Of a stretch of 64,000 bases of DNA, positions 7,855-14,898 are shown in pieces. Every line of letters starts with the position of its first letter. Within the stretch, counting starts at the first letter, position 1. Under the pieces are notes generated by a model, which made no database searches, was not told the origin of the DNA, and was given only the letters and a program-made list of their open reading frames with translations. Origin of the DNA: Cytobacillus praedii (GTDB taxonomy: Bacteria; Bacillota; Bacilli; Bacillales; Cytobacillaceae). Position numbers and translations under genes: made by a program. The DNA lies in NCBI RefSeq assembly GCF_001439605.1, contig NZ_LMBX01000018.1, positions 1 to 64,000 on the forward strand. The letters are read 5' to 3'.

Positions 7855-7871
7855 CTTGCGGCTGTAGGGTT
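7855..7871 (+). repeat. intra-element repeat, copy 1
   Basis: CTTGCGGCTGTAGGGTT. A second copy with 16 of 17 identical bases is at 11546-11562. Both lie 60-90 bp upstream of a large gene. Confidence 0.6.
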
Positions 7872-7929
7872 TTAGCTTCTTTAGTGTGTGAAACTATGGT
7901 AATATTGCGTTAGATCGTGAGGGATAAAA

Positions 7930-8850
7930 TTGAGTGTAAAAATGACATTAATTGAAGCACACAACAAGTTTTTACGTGTAAAAATGATTGAAGGTCTTGC
8001 AAAAAGTACAATTTCGGAGTATGAAAAGAATTTTAGGTATTTAATGGACTATTTGGGTAGGGATATGGATATAAGTGAGTTCGATCTTGATAAAGTAAGG
8101 GATTATATTTACTTTATGATTTATGAACGTGGTCTTTCTAATTATACGGTGAACATAAGAGTTAGAAATATAAAGGCTTTTTTGAGGTTTTGTTACTTAG
8201 AAGGGATAATTGAGAGTAATATTAACGCGAGAGTAAAGTTAATGAAAACGGACATCGACCACATTCAGCCTTTAACTCCCCAGGAATATAAAGAATTATT
8301 AGAGTTAATCAATAATAATAGAATCAATTTTACAAGAATGAGAGATAATTTAATTGTTTATTTACTATTAGATACAATGGTGAGAGTTTCGGAACTAGTT
8401 AGTATAAAAGTGAGCGATATAAGTATAGAAGAAGGGACTATCACTTTACGGCCGAAGAATACAAAGACAAGGAAGTACAGAATAGTACCGTTTTCTGAAA
8501 CCAGCGCGAATTTGCTAGTAGACTTCTTAAAAAATCGAAAGTTTAAAGAATCTGAATATCTTTTAACAAATCACATTGGCGAACAAATGACGGCAGATAG
8601 CATCCAATATAAATTCCATCATTGGGCGAAAATATTGAAATTTAAGGGAAAGCGTTTGAGTCCTCATACTGTAAGACATACTGGCGCTTTGTATTACATA
8701 CTTAATGGCGGAGACCCATTTTCACTGCAGCGCATTTTGGGGCATACATCAATGGAAATGGTAAGGCGGTATGTCCAAATGTCCGATGACAAAGTGAAGG
8801 TACATCATAATAAGTTTAGTCCCATTAATCAAATAGATAATGAAAAATAA
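7930..8850 (+). CDS. tyrosine recombinase (second integrase of the element)
   Basis: Encodes 306 residues from a TTG start. The N-terminal SAM-like core-binding domain spans about residues 5-100 and the catalytic domain about 115-300. Catalytic residues are present: Arg in DTMVRVSELVSI, the HxxR block in SPHTVRHTGALYY, a His in ILGHTSMEMV and the nucleophile Tyr in RRYVQM. It ends HNKFSP, a tail shared with the integrase at the right end of the element; the two are clearly related but far from identical. Its own attachment sites could not be found. It might excise the left part only, resolve multimers, or be a remnant of an earlier integration. Confidence 0.9.
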   Translation: MSVKMTLIEAHNKFLRVKMIEGLAKSTISEYEKNFRYLMDYLGRDMDISEFDLDKVRDYIYFMIYERGLSNYTVNIRVRNIKAFLRFCYLEGIIESNINARVKLMKTDIDHIQPLTPQEYKELLELINNNRINFTRMRDNLIVYLLLDTMVRVSELVSIKVSDISIEEGTITLRPKNTKTRKYRIVPFSETSANLLVDFLKNRKFKESEYLLTNHIGEQMTADSIQYKFHHWAKILKFKGKRLSPHTVRHTGALYYILNGGDPFSLQRILGHTSMEMVRRYVQMSDDKVKVHHNKFSPINQIDNEK

Positions 8851-8880
8851 AAAGGCGGCACCTTATTTGGTGTCGCTTTC
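8851..8880. terminator. bidirectional terminator
   Basis: GCGGCACC / GGTGTCGC hairpin between two convergent genes, with AAAAA on one side and TTTC on the other. It overlaps the end of the repressor gene, so the minus-strand transcript ends there. Confidence 0.7.
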
Positions 8881-9084
8881 TTCGTTTAGTTCAATAATTT
8901 CATTAATATCTTTAATATTTAGAGCGGTAGCAATTCTTTCGATGTGTTCTTTATTAATTGATTTTCTTTGATTGTTGAATAATTCGCTTATAGCAGCAGT
9001 TCTGATTCCAGTCATATCATGTAATTGCTTTTGGGTTAATCCTCGTGCCTTTAATACCTTGTCTAATTTAATATTTAACTTCAT
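8863..9084 (-). CDS. Cro/CI-type repressor (XRE HTH)
   Basis: Encodes 73 residues, almost all one XRE helix-turn-helix domain: VLKARGLTQKQLHDMTGIRT and AAISELFNNQR are helices 2 and 3, then HIERIATALNIKDINEI. There is no protease or ligand domain, so SOS cleavage is unlikely. It is transcribed from TTGCGA-17 bp-TATACT (9142-9114), divergent from the early operon, and repeated operators lie between the two promoters. By position it is the element's master repressor, keeping the early genes silent. What lifts repression is not visible; satellites often use a helper-phage protein. Confidence 0.85.
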   Translation of the reverse strand: MKLNIKLDKVLKARGLTQKQLHDMTGIRTAAISELFNNQRKSINKEHIERIATALNIKDINEIIELNEESDTK

Positions 9085-9113
9085 TTCTCCATCACCCCAC
9101 TACTTATATGTTT

Positions 9114-9215
9114 AGTATACTTCATTAAAAATATTTTCGCAATTACGTAATTTTCAGTTGACATTACGAAATAACGGAATTATACTAAAGCTAATAAATA
9201 CGAAATAACGGAATT
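9114..9215. promoter_or_regulatory. divergent promoter switch with repeated operators
   Basis: Rightward early promoter: TTGACA (9158-9163), 17 bp, TATACT (9181-9186), a near-perfect strong promoter. Leftward repressor promoter: TTGCGA (9142-9137), 17 bp, TATACT (9119-9114). A 17-bp operator TACGAAATAACGGAATT occurs at 9165-9181, filling the early-promoter spacer, and again at 9199-9215; the copies start 34 bp apart. A related half-site (AATTACGTAATT) lies at the -35 of the repressor promoter. Confidence 0.85.
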
Positions 9216-9230
9216 TTTAAGGAGGTTACA

Positions 9231-9323
9231 ATGGGGATTATTTACGCATATGGCTACTTCATAATCACAGGCATTATCGCAACTATCATCGTAAAGGCGG
9301 CGAGAAAATGGTATGTAAAATAA
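9231..9323 (+). CDS. 30-aa membrane peptide, first early gene
   Basis: Starts at ATG behind a perfect AAGGAGG at 9219-9225 and directly after the early promoter. The product has one membrane segment (YGYFIITGIIATIIV) and a basic tail (KAARKWYVK). It overlaps the next gene by 16 nt, so the two are probably translated together. Small membrane peptides at the head of phage early operons can act as toxins, exclusion factors or lysis timers; which applies here is unknown. Confidence 0.65.
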   Translation: MGIIYAYGYFIITGIIATIIVKAARKWYVK

Positions 9324-9619
9324 ACGTAGTATTTACCGACTCGGAAAGTGAGGAGTTCGGAACGTTGGAATCAGAAGTTGTTCTACTAGCAAATGACATC
9401 ACCCTAGACAGATATGACAACGAGGCAGTTATTCGCATGATTGACGAACCGATAAACGAAGATCAAGAAGTCGCACATATTGATTTAGCAACATGCGGAA
9501 GGTTGGAAGTCAGCTTTCTTGCGTTGGACAACCCTCTCGTAGACAAACTCGGATTAGATTGGATAGTTAACGCTCCATTTATTGAAGTAATAAGAGAATT
9601 AGCGAAAAAGGGGAGATAA
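9308..9619 (+). CDS. small acidic early protein, unknown function
   Basis: Encodes 103 residues, strongly acidic over the first 65 (for example TDSESEEFGTLESEV and DEPINEDQE) with a basic end (ELAKKGR). No family was recognised. It overlaps the upstream membrane peptide and is followed by the next gene after 2 bp, so it belongs to the early operon driven from 9158. Small acidic proteins of mobile elements are often DNA mimics or inhibitors of host proteins, but nothing in the sequence proves that here. Confidence 0.7.
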   Translation: MVCKINVVFTDSESEEFGTLESEVVLLANDITLDRYDNEAVIRMIDEPINEDQEVAHIDLATCGRLEVSFLALDNPLVDKLGLDWIVNAPFIEVIRELAKKGR

Positions 9620-9621
9620 CA

Positions 9622-9885
9622 ATGAAAAAAGTAATAGTTAAATTTGTGTCAGAAATATTATGGTCGCCGCCGGACGAGGATTATAGCGAAACAGGCATTC
9701 TGTTCAAAGACGGTCATGTTATTGTGGTTGACCGTTGGGGCGCCGTCGAAATTAATAAATGCAGTCCTACTAATGACCCTAATGTCGTTGTAGTCAATCA
9801 TGATAACGGCGACAGCCAGGATTTATTGGAGGATAACCCTGATTTGTTTTTTAACTTAATTTTAAACGGAGGGGCTACGCTATGA
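9622..9885 (+). CDS. early protein, paralogue 1 of a tandem pair
   Basis: Encodes 87 residues and is acidic. Its plan is shared with the following gene: MxKVxVxxV at the start, GxLFxD in the middle, DPNVxxVNxD, and a C-terminal hydrophobic stretch after NPDL. It carries a longer insert after the first strand (SPPDEDYSETG). The stop overlaps the next start (ATGA), so the two are translationally coupled. No database family was recognised. Confidence 0.7.
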   Translation: MKKVIVKFVSEILWSPPDEDYSETGILFKDGHVIVVDRWGAVEINKCSPTNDPNVVVVNHDNGDSQDLLEDNPDLFFNLILNGGATL

Positions 9886-10109
9886 GAAAGGTTACTGTTC
9901 AATATGTATTCGAAGGAAAAATTGACCCTAACGAAAATGAGGTCGGCGTGTTATTCGGCGATAAAGTTCTGGTTACCGGTGGACAAGTTAGCGTGTACAA
10001 GGCGGCTGCAACTGCCGACCCTAACGTCTATACCGTCAATCTTGACGCGGACAGCACCGACTATATGTACGTGAACCCATCGTTATTAATTGATTTATTG
10101 GTCGCTTAA
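9882..10109 (+). CDS. early protein, paralogue 2 of a tandem pair
   Basis: Encodes 75 residues; start ATG overlaps the previous stop. It matches the neighbour at MRKVTVQYVFEG, GVLFGDKVLV, DPNVYTVNLD and NPSLLIDLLV. The pair looks like an old tandem duplication of a small beta-rich acidic protein, perhaps forming a heteromer. It is the last gene of the early run; about 440 bp without a supported gene follow. Confidence 0.7.
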   Translation: MRKVTVQYVFEGKIDPNENEVGVLFGDKVLVTGGQVSVYKAAATADPNVYTVNLDADSTDYMYVNPSLLIDLLVA

Positions 10110-10553
10110 ATAAATAAGGCGCGGGCAGTTTGGACGTCGTGGGCAAGGGCGCCCAAGCTCGCTCGCTTAATTGTTGACGCGGGGTTTTATGGAGCGTACA
10201 TGACGGCAACGTGTGCGTTGTGTAGGATTCCGTCAAAAGATCGACAGCCTAAAAAGTTCATCAGAAAGTGCGCGACTTTATATCTTCGCTTTGTCCTACT
10301 TTGTATAACTATAGAGTGCGCAGATTCAGTTCCTAGAGCGTATAGTATTTTAGATAGTTGTCCGAAAACGGATTCTCGCGGGTTTTATTAATTATAGGAA
10401 TACGCACGCTACTTTCGATTCTCATTCCTATAATATTGTGGGGGCGAAAAAAGTTTTGCGAAAAGGATGCGCGCAACTTAACAATCTAAAACGTCATTCA
10501 TATTAGAGGGAATTCCGCAGGCGGTTGCGACCAATATAAAGGAGGTGTCCCGT
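10110..10553. other. intergenic region before the ParB-like gene, candidate origin or control region
   Basis: No credible gene (the longest frame lacks a ribosome site). It contains a perfect 11-bp inverted repeat at 10391-10434 and several short GC-rich stems near 10130-10160. Being directly upstream of a ParB-like DNA-binding protein, it is a candidate for a replication origin, a centromere-like site or an operator. Confidence 0.5.
10391..10434. repeat. perfect 11-bp inverted repeat
   Basis: ATTATAGGAAT at 10391-10401 and ATTCCTATAAT at 10424-10434, separated by 22 bp. There is no T-run, so it is not a terminator. Most likely a protein-binding site or a cruciform-forming origin element. 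Confidence 0.7.
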
Positions 10554-11408
10554 GTGGACATTCAAATCGATCAAATTAAAGTAGCGCATTATCAAGTGTG
10601 GCCGGAAATGGCTGCCGAAACATTTGCGCAGTTAGTGGCAGATATTAAAATGAATGGCGTTGCTTATCCTATTCTAGTTGATGAAAATCTTGTTGTTTTA
10701 GATGGACATCACCGCCTAAAAGCAGCAAAGCTTGCAGGGTTGACGCATATCGATTGCTATGTATGTGAGGGCGTAACGGAGGAAGATAAATTACAAATAG
10801 CACATAAGATGAACGCGACAACAAGGACTATCTCCACAGCAGATAAAAAAAGGCGGGCTGTTCAACTTCGAGCGGAAAGAAGGTCATACCGCCAAATTGC
10901 CGAATGGCTTGGCGTTGGGAAATCAACCGTTGAACGTTGGCTTCGAGGTGTCCCAAGCGGGACATTTAATCGAGTGAAGGGGTCAGATGGAAAGGAATAC
11001 CCATCAAAACAACCGGCGCGACCAAGTCAGCAGGATTATGTTAATGGTTTGCGTGAAGAAGTGTCGAACTTAGAATCCGAGGTTTATAGGTTAAAAGATG
11101 AGATTAGAACGCTGTCAGTGGACAATAGAACAAAAGATGCGGAGATAAGTCGATTAACAATTGAATTAAGTCAAGCGAAAATGATAAATTCCCTTTTTGG
11201 AGGCTCGGATAATGGAAAGCAGATTTTCGCCACGATAGTAGGTCTTAATGAAACTGCGTCTATTCAAGAAATAGATAGAGCCTTCCGTAAAGCAAAAGCA
11301 ACGGTGCATCCGGATGCGGGAGGAAACGATTGGGTTTCGCAAAGATATAACGTCAGTCACGATCTATTTAAACGCCTATATATCGGTAAACAAAGATCAA
11401 CGGGCTAA
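10554..11408 (+). CDS. ParB-like N-domain, HTH, coiled coil and C-terminal J-domain protein
   Basis: Encodes 284 residues. GTG 10554 is chosen because AAAGGAGGT ends 7 nt before it. Residues 1-85 form a ParB/Srx-like domain with VVLDGHHRLKAAKLAG as the box-II-like motif. Residues 112-132 (YRQIAEWLGVGKSTVERWLR) form a clear helix-turn-helix. Residues about 165-215 are a heptad-rich coiled coil. The last 60 residues look like a DnaJ J-domain: IQEIDRAFRKAKATVHPDAG contains helix II and the HPD tripeptide (near residue 251) needed to stimulate DnaK. A ParB-like protein able to recruit DnaK is unusual and recalls SV40 large T antigen. Position before the helicase-like gene suggests a role in replication initiation, partition or late-gene control. 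Confidence 0.85.
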   Translation: MDIQIDQIKVAHYQVWPEMAAETFAQLVADIKMNGVAYPILVDENLVVLDGHHRLKAAKLAGLTHIDCYVCEGVTEEDKLQIAHKMNATTRTISTADKKRRAVQLRAERRSYRQIAEWLGVGKSTVERWLRGVPSGTFNRVKGSDGKEYPSKQPARPSQQDYVNGLREEVSNLESEVYRLKDEIRTLSVDNRTKDAEISRLTIELSQAKMINSLFGGSDNGKQIFATIVGLNETASIQEIDRAFRKAKATVHPDAGGNDWVSQRYNVSHDLFKRLYIGKQRSTG

Positions 11409-11545
11409 CGCCCGGCAGTCACTTGCGTTCCTGCAATCATTCATTATTTTCGCGAAAGTATTAATAGGAGGGCAGCGACGAGTGAGGTACGAACGAAGGA
11501 GCAAGGTTTTGTACTATTTCTCTTTAAGGAACAAACGCTGAAACC

Positions 11546-11562
11546 CTTGCGGCTGTAAGGTT
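11546..11562 (+). repeat. intra-element repeat, copy 2
   Basis: CTTGCGGCTGTAAGGTT, 16 of 17 bases identical to 7855-7871. Here it is part of a small stem (ACCCTT / AAGGT) upstream of the ATPase gene. Confidence 0.6.
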
Positions 11563-11571
11563 CGCTGAAAA

Positions 11572-11595
11572 TTTTAGGAAGGAAATTTCCTAAAA
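11572..11595. repeat. perfect 9-bp inverted repeat upstream of the ATPase gene
   Basis: TTTTAGGAA at 11572-11580 and TTCCTAAAA at 11587-11595 with a 6-bp spacer, 38 bp before the ATPase start. It is a good operator-type palindrome. It shares the core AGGAA...TTCCT with the 11-bp repeat at 10391-10434, so both may be bound by the same protein. Confidence 0.6.
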
Positions 11596-11632
11596 CGTTG
11601 TGGAGTAGCAAAAATGAAACGGAGGAAACAAG

Positions 11633-12835
11633 ATGACGAACATTAAAATTGTTGATTCGATTATGGGTAGTGGAAAGACAACTTGGGCCATTCAGTACAT
11701 GAGCGAGGCATCCCCGTTAGAAAAATTCATTTACATTACGCCATTTTTAACAGAAGTGGAGCGAGTCAAAAGTGAGGTTGACGGACGACACTTTATCGAA
11801 CCGAATAACGCAAATGTTGAAAAACGAAAGCTTCGTAGTTTAAAAGACTTGATAGCACAGGGGGCGGACGTAGTATCGACGCACAGCCTTTTTCAAACTG
11901 CGGATGATGAACTCATTGATTTACTAACCGACTCGGGCTATACGCTAATACTTGACGAAGTTATGGATGTTATCGAGCCGGTAAACGTGAATGCTAGCGA
12001 TATTAAGAAATTGGAGTCGAGCGGTGATATTGAAGTGGACGGAAACAAGGTTATATGGAAAGGTGACCCACACGATGATAGTCGTTACCGTGATATTCGT
12101 ATATTGGCACAGGCGGGTAATCTTTTTTATCACCGTGGTAGGTTCCTTATTTGGTCATTTCCGCCAAAGGTGTTCGAGTCGTTAGATAAAATTTATGTCT
12201 TAACGTACCTATTCAATGGTCAGTTTCAACGCTATTACTATGATATGTTCGGATTTGAATATGATTTTTCGGCAGTAGAGAAGAAAGAAGAGCGTTATGA
12301 GTTGGCGGACTACGATAAATCAAAAGAGAATCGCACAGAACTATTCGGACTTATGGAGATATATGACGGCAAGCTTAATGATTTAGGAGTCAATAGAAAT
12401 GCATTTAGTGCCGGTTACCTACGAAGGGCAGACGTAGACGTACTAAAACAAATCAAAAATAATTTATATAACTACTTTTCCAACATCGCGAAGGTGAAAA
12501 AACATCAAATGTATTGGTCTACGCTCAAAGAGGTAGAGGCGCCGTTAACACCAAAAGGCTATCGCGGGCGGTCAATTCCAGTAAACGCAAGAGCCACGAA
12601 TGATTATAAGGAAGTAGAGGCAATCGCGTATATCTTTAACAGATTTCCTAATCCACATGAACGAGCATTCTTTGAAGATAACGGAGTGACTGTTAACGTC
12701 GAGGCGTTAGCTGTGTCGGACTTGCTTCAATGGATATGGCGCTCACGGATACGTAACGGTGAGCCGATTCATGCTTACATTCCATCGAGTCGAATGCGTA
12801 GTTTATTGAAAGCGTGGGTCAAGTACGAAATTTAA
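11633..12835 (+). CDS. helicase-like P-loop ATPase, probable replication protein
   Basis: Encodes 400 residues. Walker A is at the N-terminus (SIMGSGKTTWA, residues 9-19), a Walker B-like LILDEV lies near residue 107, and STHSLF resembles helicase motif Ia/III positions. The C-terminal region has RATNDY and an arginine-rich LQWIWRSRIRNG that could be motif VI. This fits a superfamily 2 helicase-like or origin-binding ATPase of phages and plasmids rather than a full DEAD-box enzyme. Ribosome site GGAGG lies 8 nt upstream. Together with the ParB-J protein it probably forms the element's replication module. The exact biochemical activity is inferred. Confidence 0.75.
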   Translation: MTNIKIVDSIMGSGKTTWAIQYMSEASPLEKFIYITPFLTEVERVKSEVDGRHFIEPNNANVEKRKLRSLKDLIAQGADVVSTHSLFQTADDELIDLLTDSGYTLILDEVMDVIEPVNVNASDIKKLESSGDIEVDGNKVIWKGDPHDDSRYRDIRILAQAGNLFYHRGRFLIWSFPPKVFESLDKIYVLTYLFNGQFQRYYYDMFGFEYDFSAVEKKEERYELADYDKSKENRTELFGLMEIYDGKLNDLGVNRNAFSAGYLRRADVDVLKQIKNNLYNYFSNIAKVKKHQMYWSTLKEVEAPLTPKGYRGRSIPVNARATNDYKEVEAIAYIFNRFPNPHERAFFEDNGVTVNVEALAVSDLLQWIWRSRIRNGEPIHAYIPSSRMRSLLKAWVKYEI

Positions 12836-12848
12836 GGAGGGAAACGGG

Positions 12849-13649
12849 GTGAGAGATAAATATACAGACAAACGAAAGCTCGATCGGCAAATACGCAAAC
12901 TTACTAAAATAGTAGATTCAAAGTTTACTAATAAAAACTTTTTAAAGAAAAAAACGAGGCGAATCGTAAATGAACATATGCGAAACGACGGCAATAAACC
13001 GGTAATCGAAATACCGGAGCAACTAGACTTAATGGGGCGCTTACTCGTTAAAACGCATGAAAATATTGAGCGCCAAAACATCAGCAGGCGAACCCGTAAG
13101 GAATGGGAGGAAGAAGAAATCGAATTTATTCCGCCCGAACCTATCGAAATTCCGGAAGACCATCGCGTTTGTGAGTGCTGGAACTGTAAAAATACTTTCC
13201 CTATTCGCGGTAAAAAGATATATTGTTCGCCCGAATGTTCACAGGAACAACAGGACGCAAACAAGCGATTAAGAAAGACAGGTACTTTTTTATGTCCCAA
13301 ACGGGACAACTACAAGCCGAATAGAGAAGAAAATACGGGCATAAAAGATCGTCAAAGGATGACTTACACTGACGACATAGAAAAATATAGGCGGATTGCA
13401 AAAAGAAAAGAGACAGGAAACCGAACGCATTCCCCGAATCGAAATCCAGATAAGCCCGCACCAAAGGTGAAATTACGTATGGGAGAGCAGGCGAGCCGAA
13501 ATATAGAGAGACAAAAAACATACGAAGCATTTATTCGTGGACAAGCCTCCGGAATATTTACCGTAGATATAAAGTCAGGGTTAAAGATATTTCACGCAAA
13601 TGGGAAGGAACACGAATATAGTGAGGAAGATTCAAGCATTGGCGCGTGA
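12849..13649 (+). CDS. zinc-finger protein, unknown function
   Basis: Encodes 266 residues from a GTG start behind AAGGAGGG. The N-terminal 60 residues are very basic (for example KNFLKKKTRRIVNEH); the middle is acidic and proline-rich (FIPPEPIEIPED). A Cys4 zinc ribbon follows at about residues 110-131 (CWNCKNTF, then CSPEC). The C-terminal half is again basic and probably disordered, ending in a short folded part (GIFTVDIKSGLKIF). Such zinc-ribbon proteins of phages usually bind DNA, for example in recombination or late transcription. It lies 13 bp after the ATPase gene and ends the transcript at a terminator. Confidence 0.7.
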   Translation: MRDKYTDKRKLDRQIRKLTKIVDSKFTNKNFLKKKTRRIVNEHMRNDGNKPVIEIPEQLDLMGRLLVKTHENIERQNISRRTRKEWEEEEIEFIPPEPIEIPEDHRVCECWNCKNTFPIRGKKIYCSPECSQEQQDANKRLRKTGTFLCPKRDNYKPNREENTGIKDRQRMTYTDDIEKYRRIAKRKETGNRTHSPNRNPDKPAPKVKLRMGEQASRNIERQKTYEAFIRGQASGIFTVDIKSGLKIFHANGKEHEYSEEDSSIGA

Positions 13650-13668
13650 TGTTTGAGTCAAATTATTT

Positions 13669-13700
13669 AGCTGATAGCCTTTTAGGTTGTCGGCTTTTTT
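13669..13700 (+). terminator. terminator closing the replication module
   Basis: AGCTGATAGCC / GGTTGTCGGCT, an 11-base stem with G-T pairs, loop TTTTA, then six T residues. Confidence 0.8.
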
Positions 13701-13745
13701 CATGCCCAAAATTAACAACATTATGTAGAAAGGAAGTGTTTAAAA

Positions 13746-13943
13746 GTGAATCGCAAATTAATCAAAGCGCTCAGAGTAAATAAGTCTCTAAATCAATATC
13801 AATTCAGCGAATTAATAGGAATTAGTCGAGCGTTACTAGCGCAAATCGAAGCGGGATATGTTTCACCGAGCCACAAGGTAATTCAAAAAATTTACGATGT
13901 GTTAGATGGAGATTATATTCAGAAAGTACGCGATTTGCAATAA
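13746..13943 (+). CDS. small XRE-family HTH protein
   Basis: Encodes 65 residues from a GTG start behind AAAGGAAG. The whole protein is one XRE HTH: LRVNKSLNQYQFSELIGISR, ALLAQIEAGYVSPSHK, then KVIQKIYDVL. It follows a terminator and opens the next gene group, so it may activate or time the late genes. It differs from the repressor at 8863 and probably binds another site. Confidence 0.85.
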   Translation: MNRKLIKALRVNKSLNQYQFSELIGISRALLAQIEAGYVSPSHKVIQKIYDVLDGDYIQKVRDLQ

Positions 13944-13961
13944 ACGAGGGAGCGATCGAGA

Positions 13962-14558
13962 ATGACAGTTGAGCAATTATTTACTTGCCGAACGTGCGGC
14001 ATCGAGAAGCCGGCAAAGGATTTTCAGGCTGATCGAAGAATGAAACACGGGATAATTTATCGCTGTAAAAAATGTCGATGTAAAAAACGGGCTGAAAACG
14101 GCTCCTATATTAAAGAGAAGTTAAGAAAATACTCGTATAGGACAGGCGGAAACTCAATTCACATTACAGTTGAAGAATTACAAAAGGTATTGAAGCAGGA
14201 GACATGTTCTTATTGTGGATGCACTCTAACTGATGTTTTAAATGAATCAACGGAAGCCACGGTTGACCACGTATACACAATAAGCAAATCATACGGAGGC
14301 GTAAACTTGCCTATAAACATTATGCCGGCATGTAGAGGGTGCAATGCTTCAAAGCATAATGACCATATTTACGATTTCTATCAACGATCAGAAAAATTCA
14401 CGCCTGAACTTTGGACGGAATTCGTCTCGGAGTTTGGACGCAGATTAATGAAGCGTGATCTTACCGACCTGGAAGTTGAGCAATTAAAACGCAACCTTGC
14501 TGACGAAGCTGACGATTTACGTAGGAATGCAGAACGTAGGGCGGTGGCGACAGGTTGA
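13962..14558 (+). CDS. HNH endonuclease
   Basis: Encodes 198 residues. An N-terminal zinc ribbon (CRTCGIEKPAKDFQ ... CKKCRCKK, residues 9-45) is followed by an HNH domain at about residues 82-145: CSYCGC, then ATVDHVYTISKSYGG with the catalytic His, NIMPACRGCNASK with the conserved Asn and the second Cys pair. The layout is that of phage HNH nucleases that are either free-standing homing enzymes or parts of packaging machines. There is no terminase in the element, so a helper-directed or genome-processing role is possible. It overlaps the following gene by 4 nt. Confidence 0.85.
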   Translation: MTVEQLFTCRTCGIEKPAKDFQADRRMKHGIIYRCKKCRCKKRAENGSYIKEKLRKYSYRTGGNSIHITVEELQKVLKQETCSYCGCTLTDVLNESTEATVDHVYTISKSYGGVNLPINIMPACRGCNASKHNDHIYDFYQRSEKFTPELWTEFVSEFGRRLMKRDLTDLEVEQLKRNLADEADDLRRNAERRAVATG

Positions 14559-14782
14559 GTAACAAGCTTTGGAAATATGACACCGGCTGGCTATGTGGCT
14601 ACACGGAAGATCGCGACCTAATTCGGAGAATCAAACGGTATAAAAGAGATTGGTCGATAATGGCGGACTATTTTCGTAATGGTCGGCTTACTGGCGTTCA
14701 ATTTAAAATACCAATCGAGCAGCGCAGACCCGCAGAGCGAATGTTTAACGTGGCAAATATCGAAGAAAATAAGGCAGTTTAA
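14555..14782 (+). CDS. hypothetical protein, 75 aa
   Basis: Starts at TTG inside the HNH stop codon (TTGA overlap), a coupling seen between several genes of this element. The product is basic and aromatic in its first half (LWKYDTGWLCGYTEDRDLIR, then KRYKRDWSIMADYF). No family was recognised. Tight coupling suggests it works with the HNH protein, perhaps as partner or modifier. Confidence 0.6.
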   Translation: MSNKLWKYDTGWLCGYTEDRDLIRRIKRYKRDWSIMADYFRNGRLTGVQFKIPIEQRRPAERMFNVANIEENKAV

Positions 14783-14898
14783 GGCGATTCAACCTTAGAC
14801 CCGTGTATTTATATTCCGTTTGAATTATCGGGGCTGTAATCGTTGTTTTTGCTTGAAAATCTGTCAAATACACACACTTTTCGGAGGGGATAAACTAC

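Larger units (their letters stand above)
7624..7929. other. intergenic region with a gene scrap and a repeat motif
   Basis: On the minus strand, 7637-7744 reads as 35 codons ending at TAG, with plausible protein (YAFCNNIEHVPKIRKMLKQL and GNSVQDDYFAM), possibly the end of a lost gene. A terminator lies at 7793-7818 and a motif shared with 11546-11562 at 7855-7871. Confidence 0.4.

Noticed and set aside
10200-10391. 63-codon frame before the ParB-J gene
   Set aside because: No ribosome site and atypical composition; the region looks regulatory.
12803-13309. 168-codon minus-strand frame opposite the zinc-finger gene
   Set aside because: Ser/Leu/Phe-rich shadow of the plus-strand gene, which has a strong ribosome site and a zinc ribbon.
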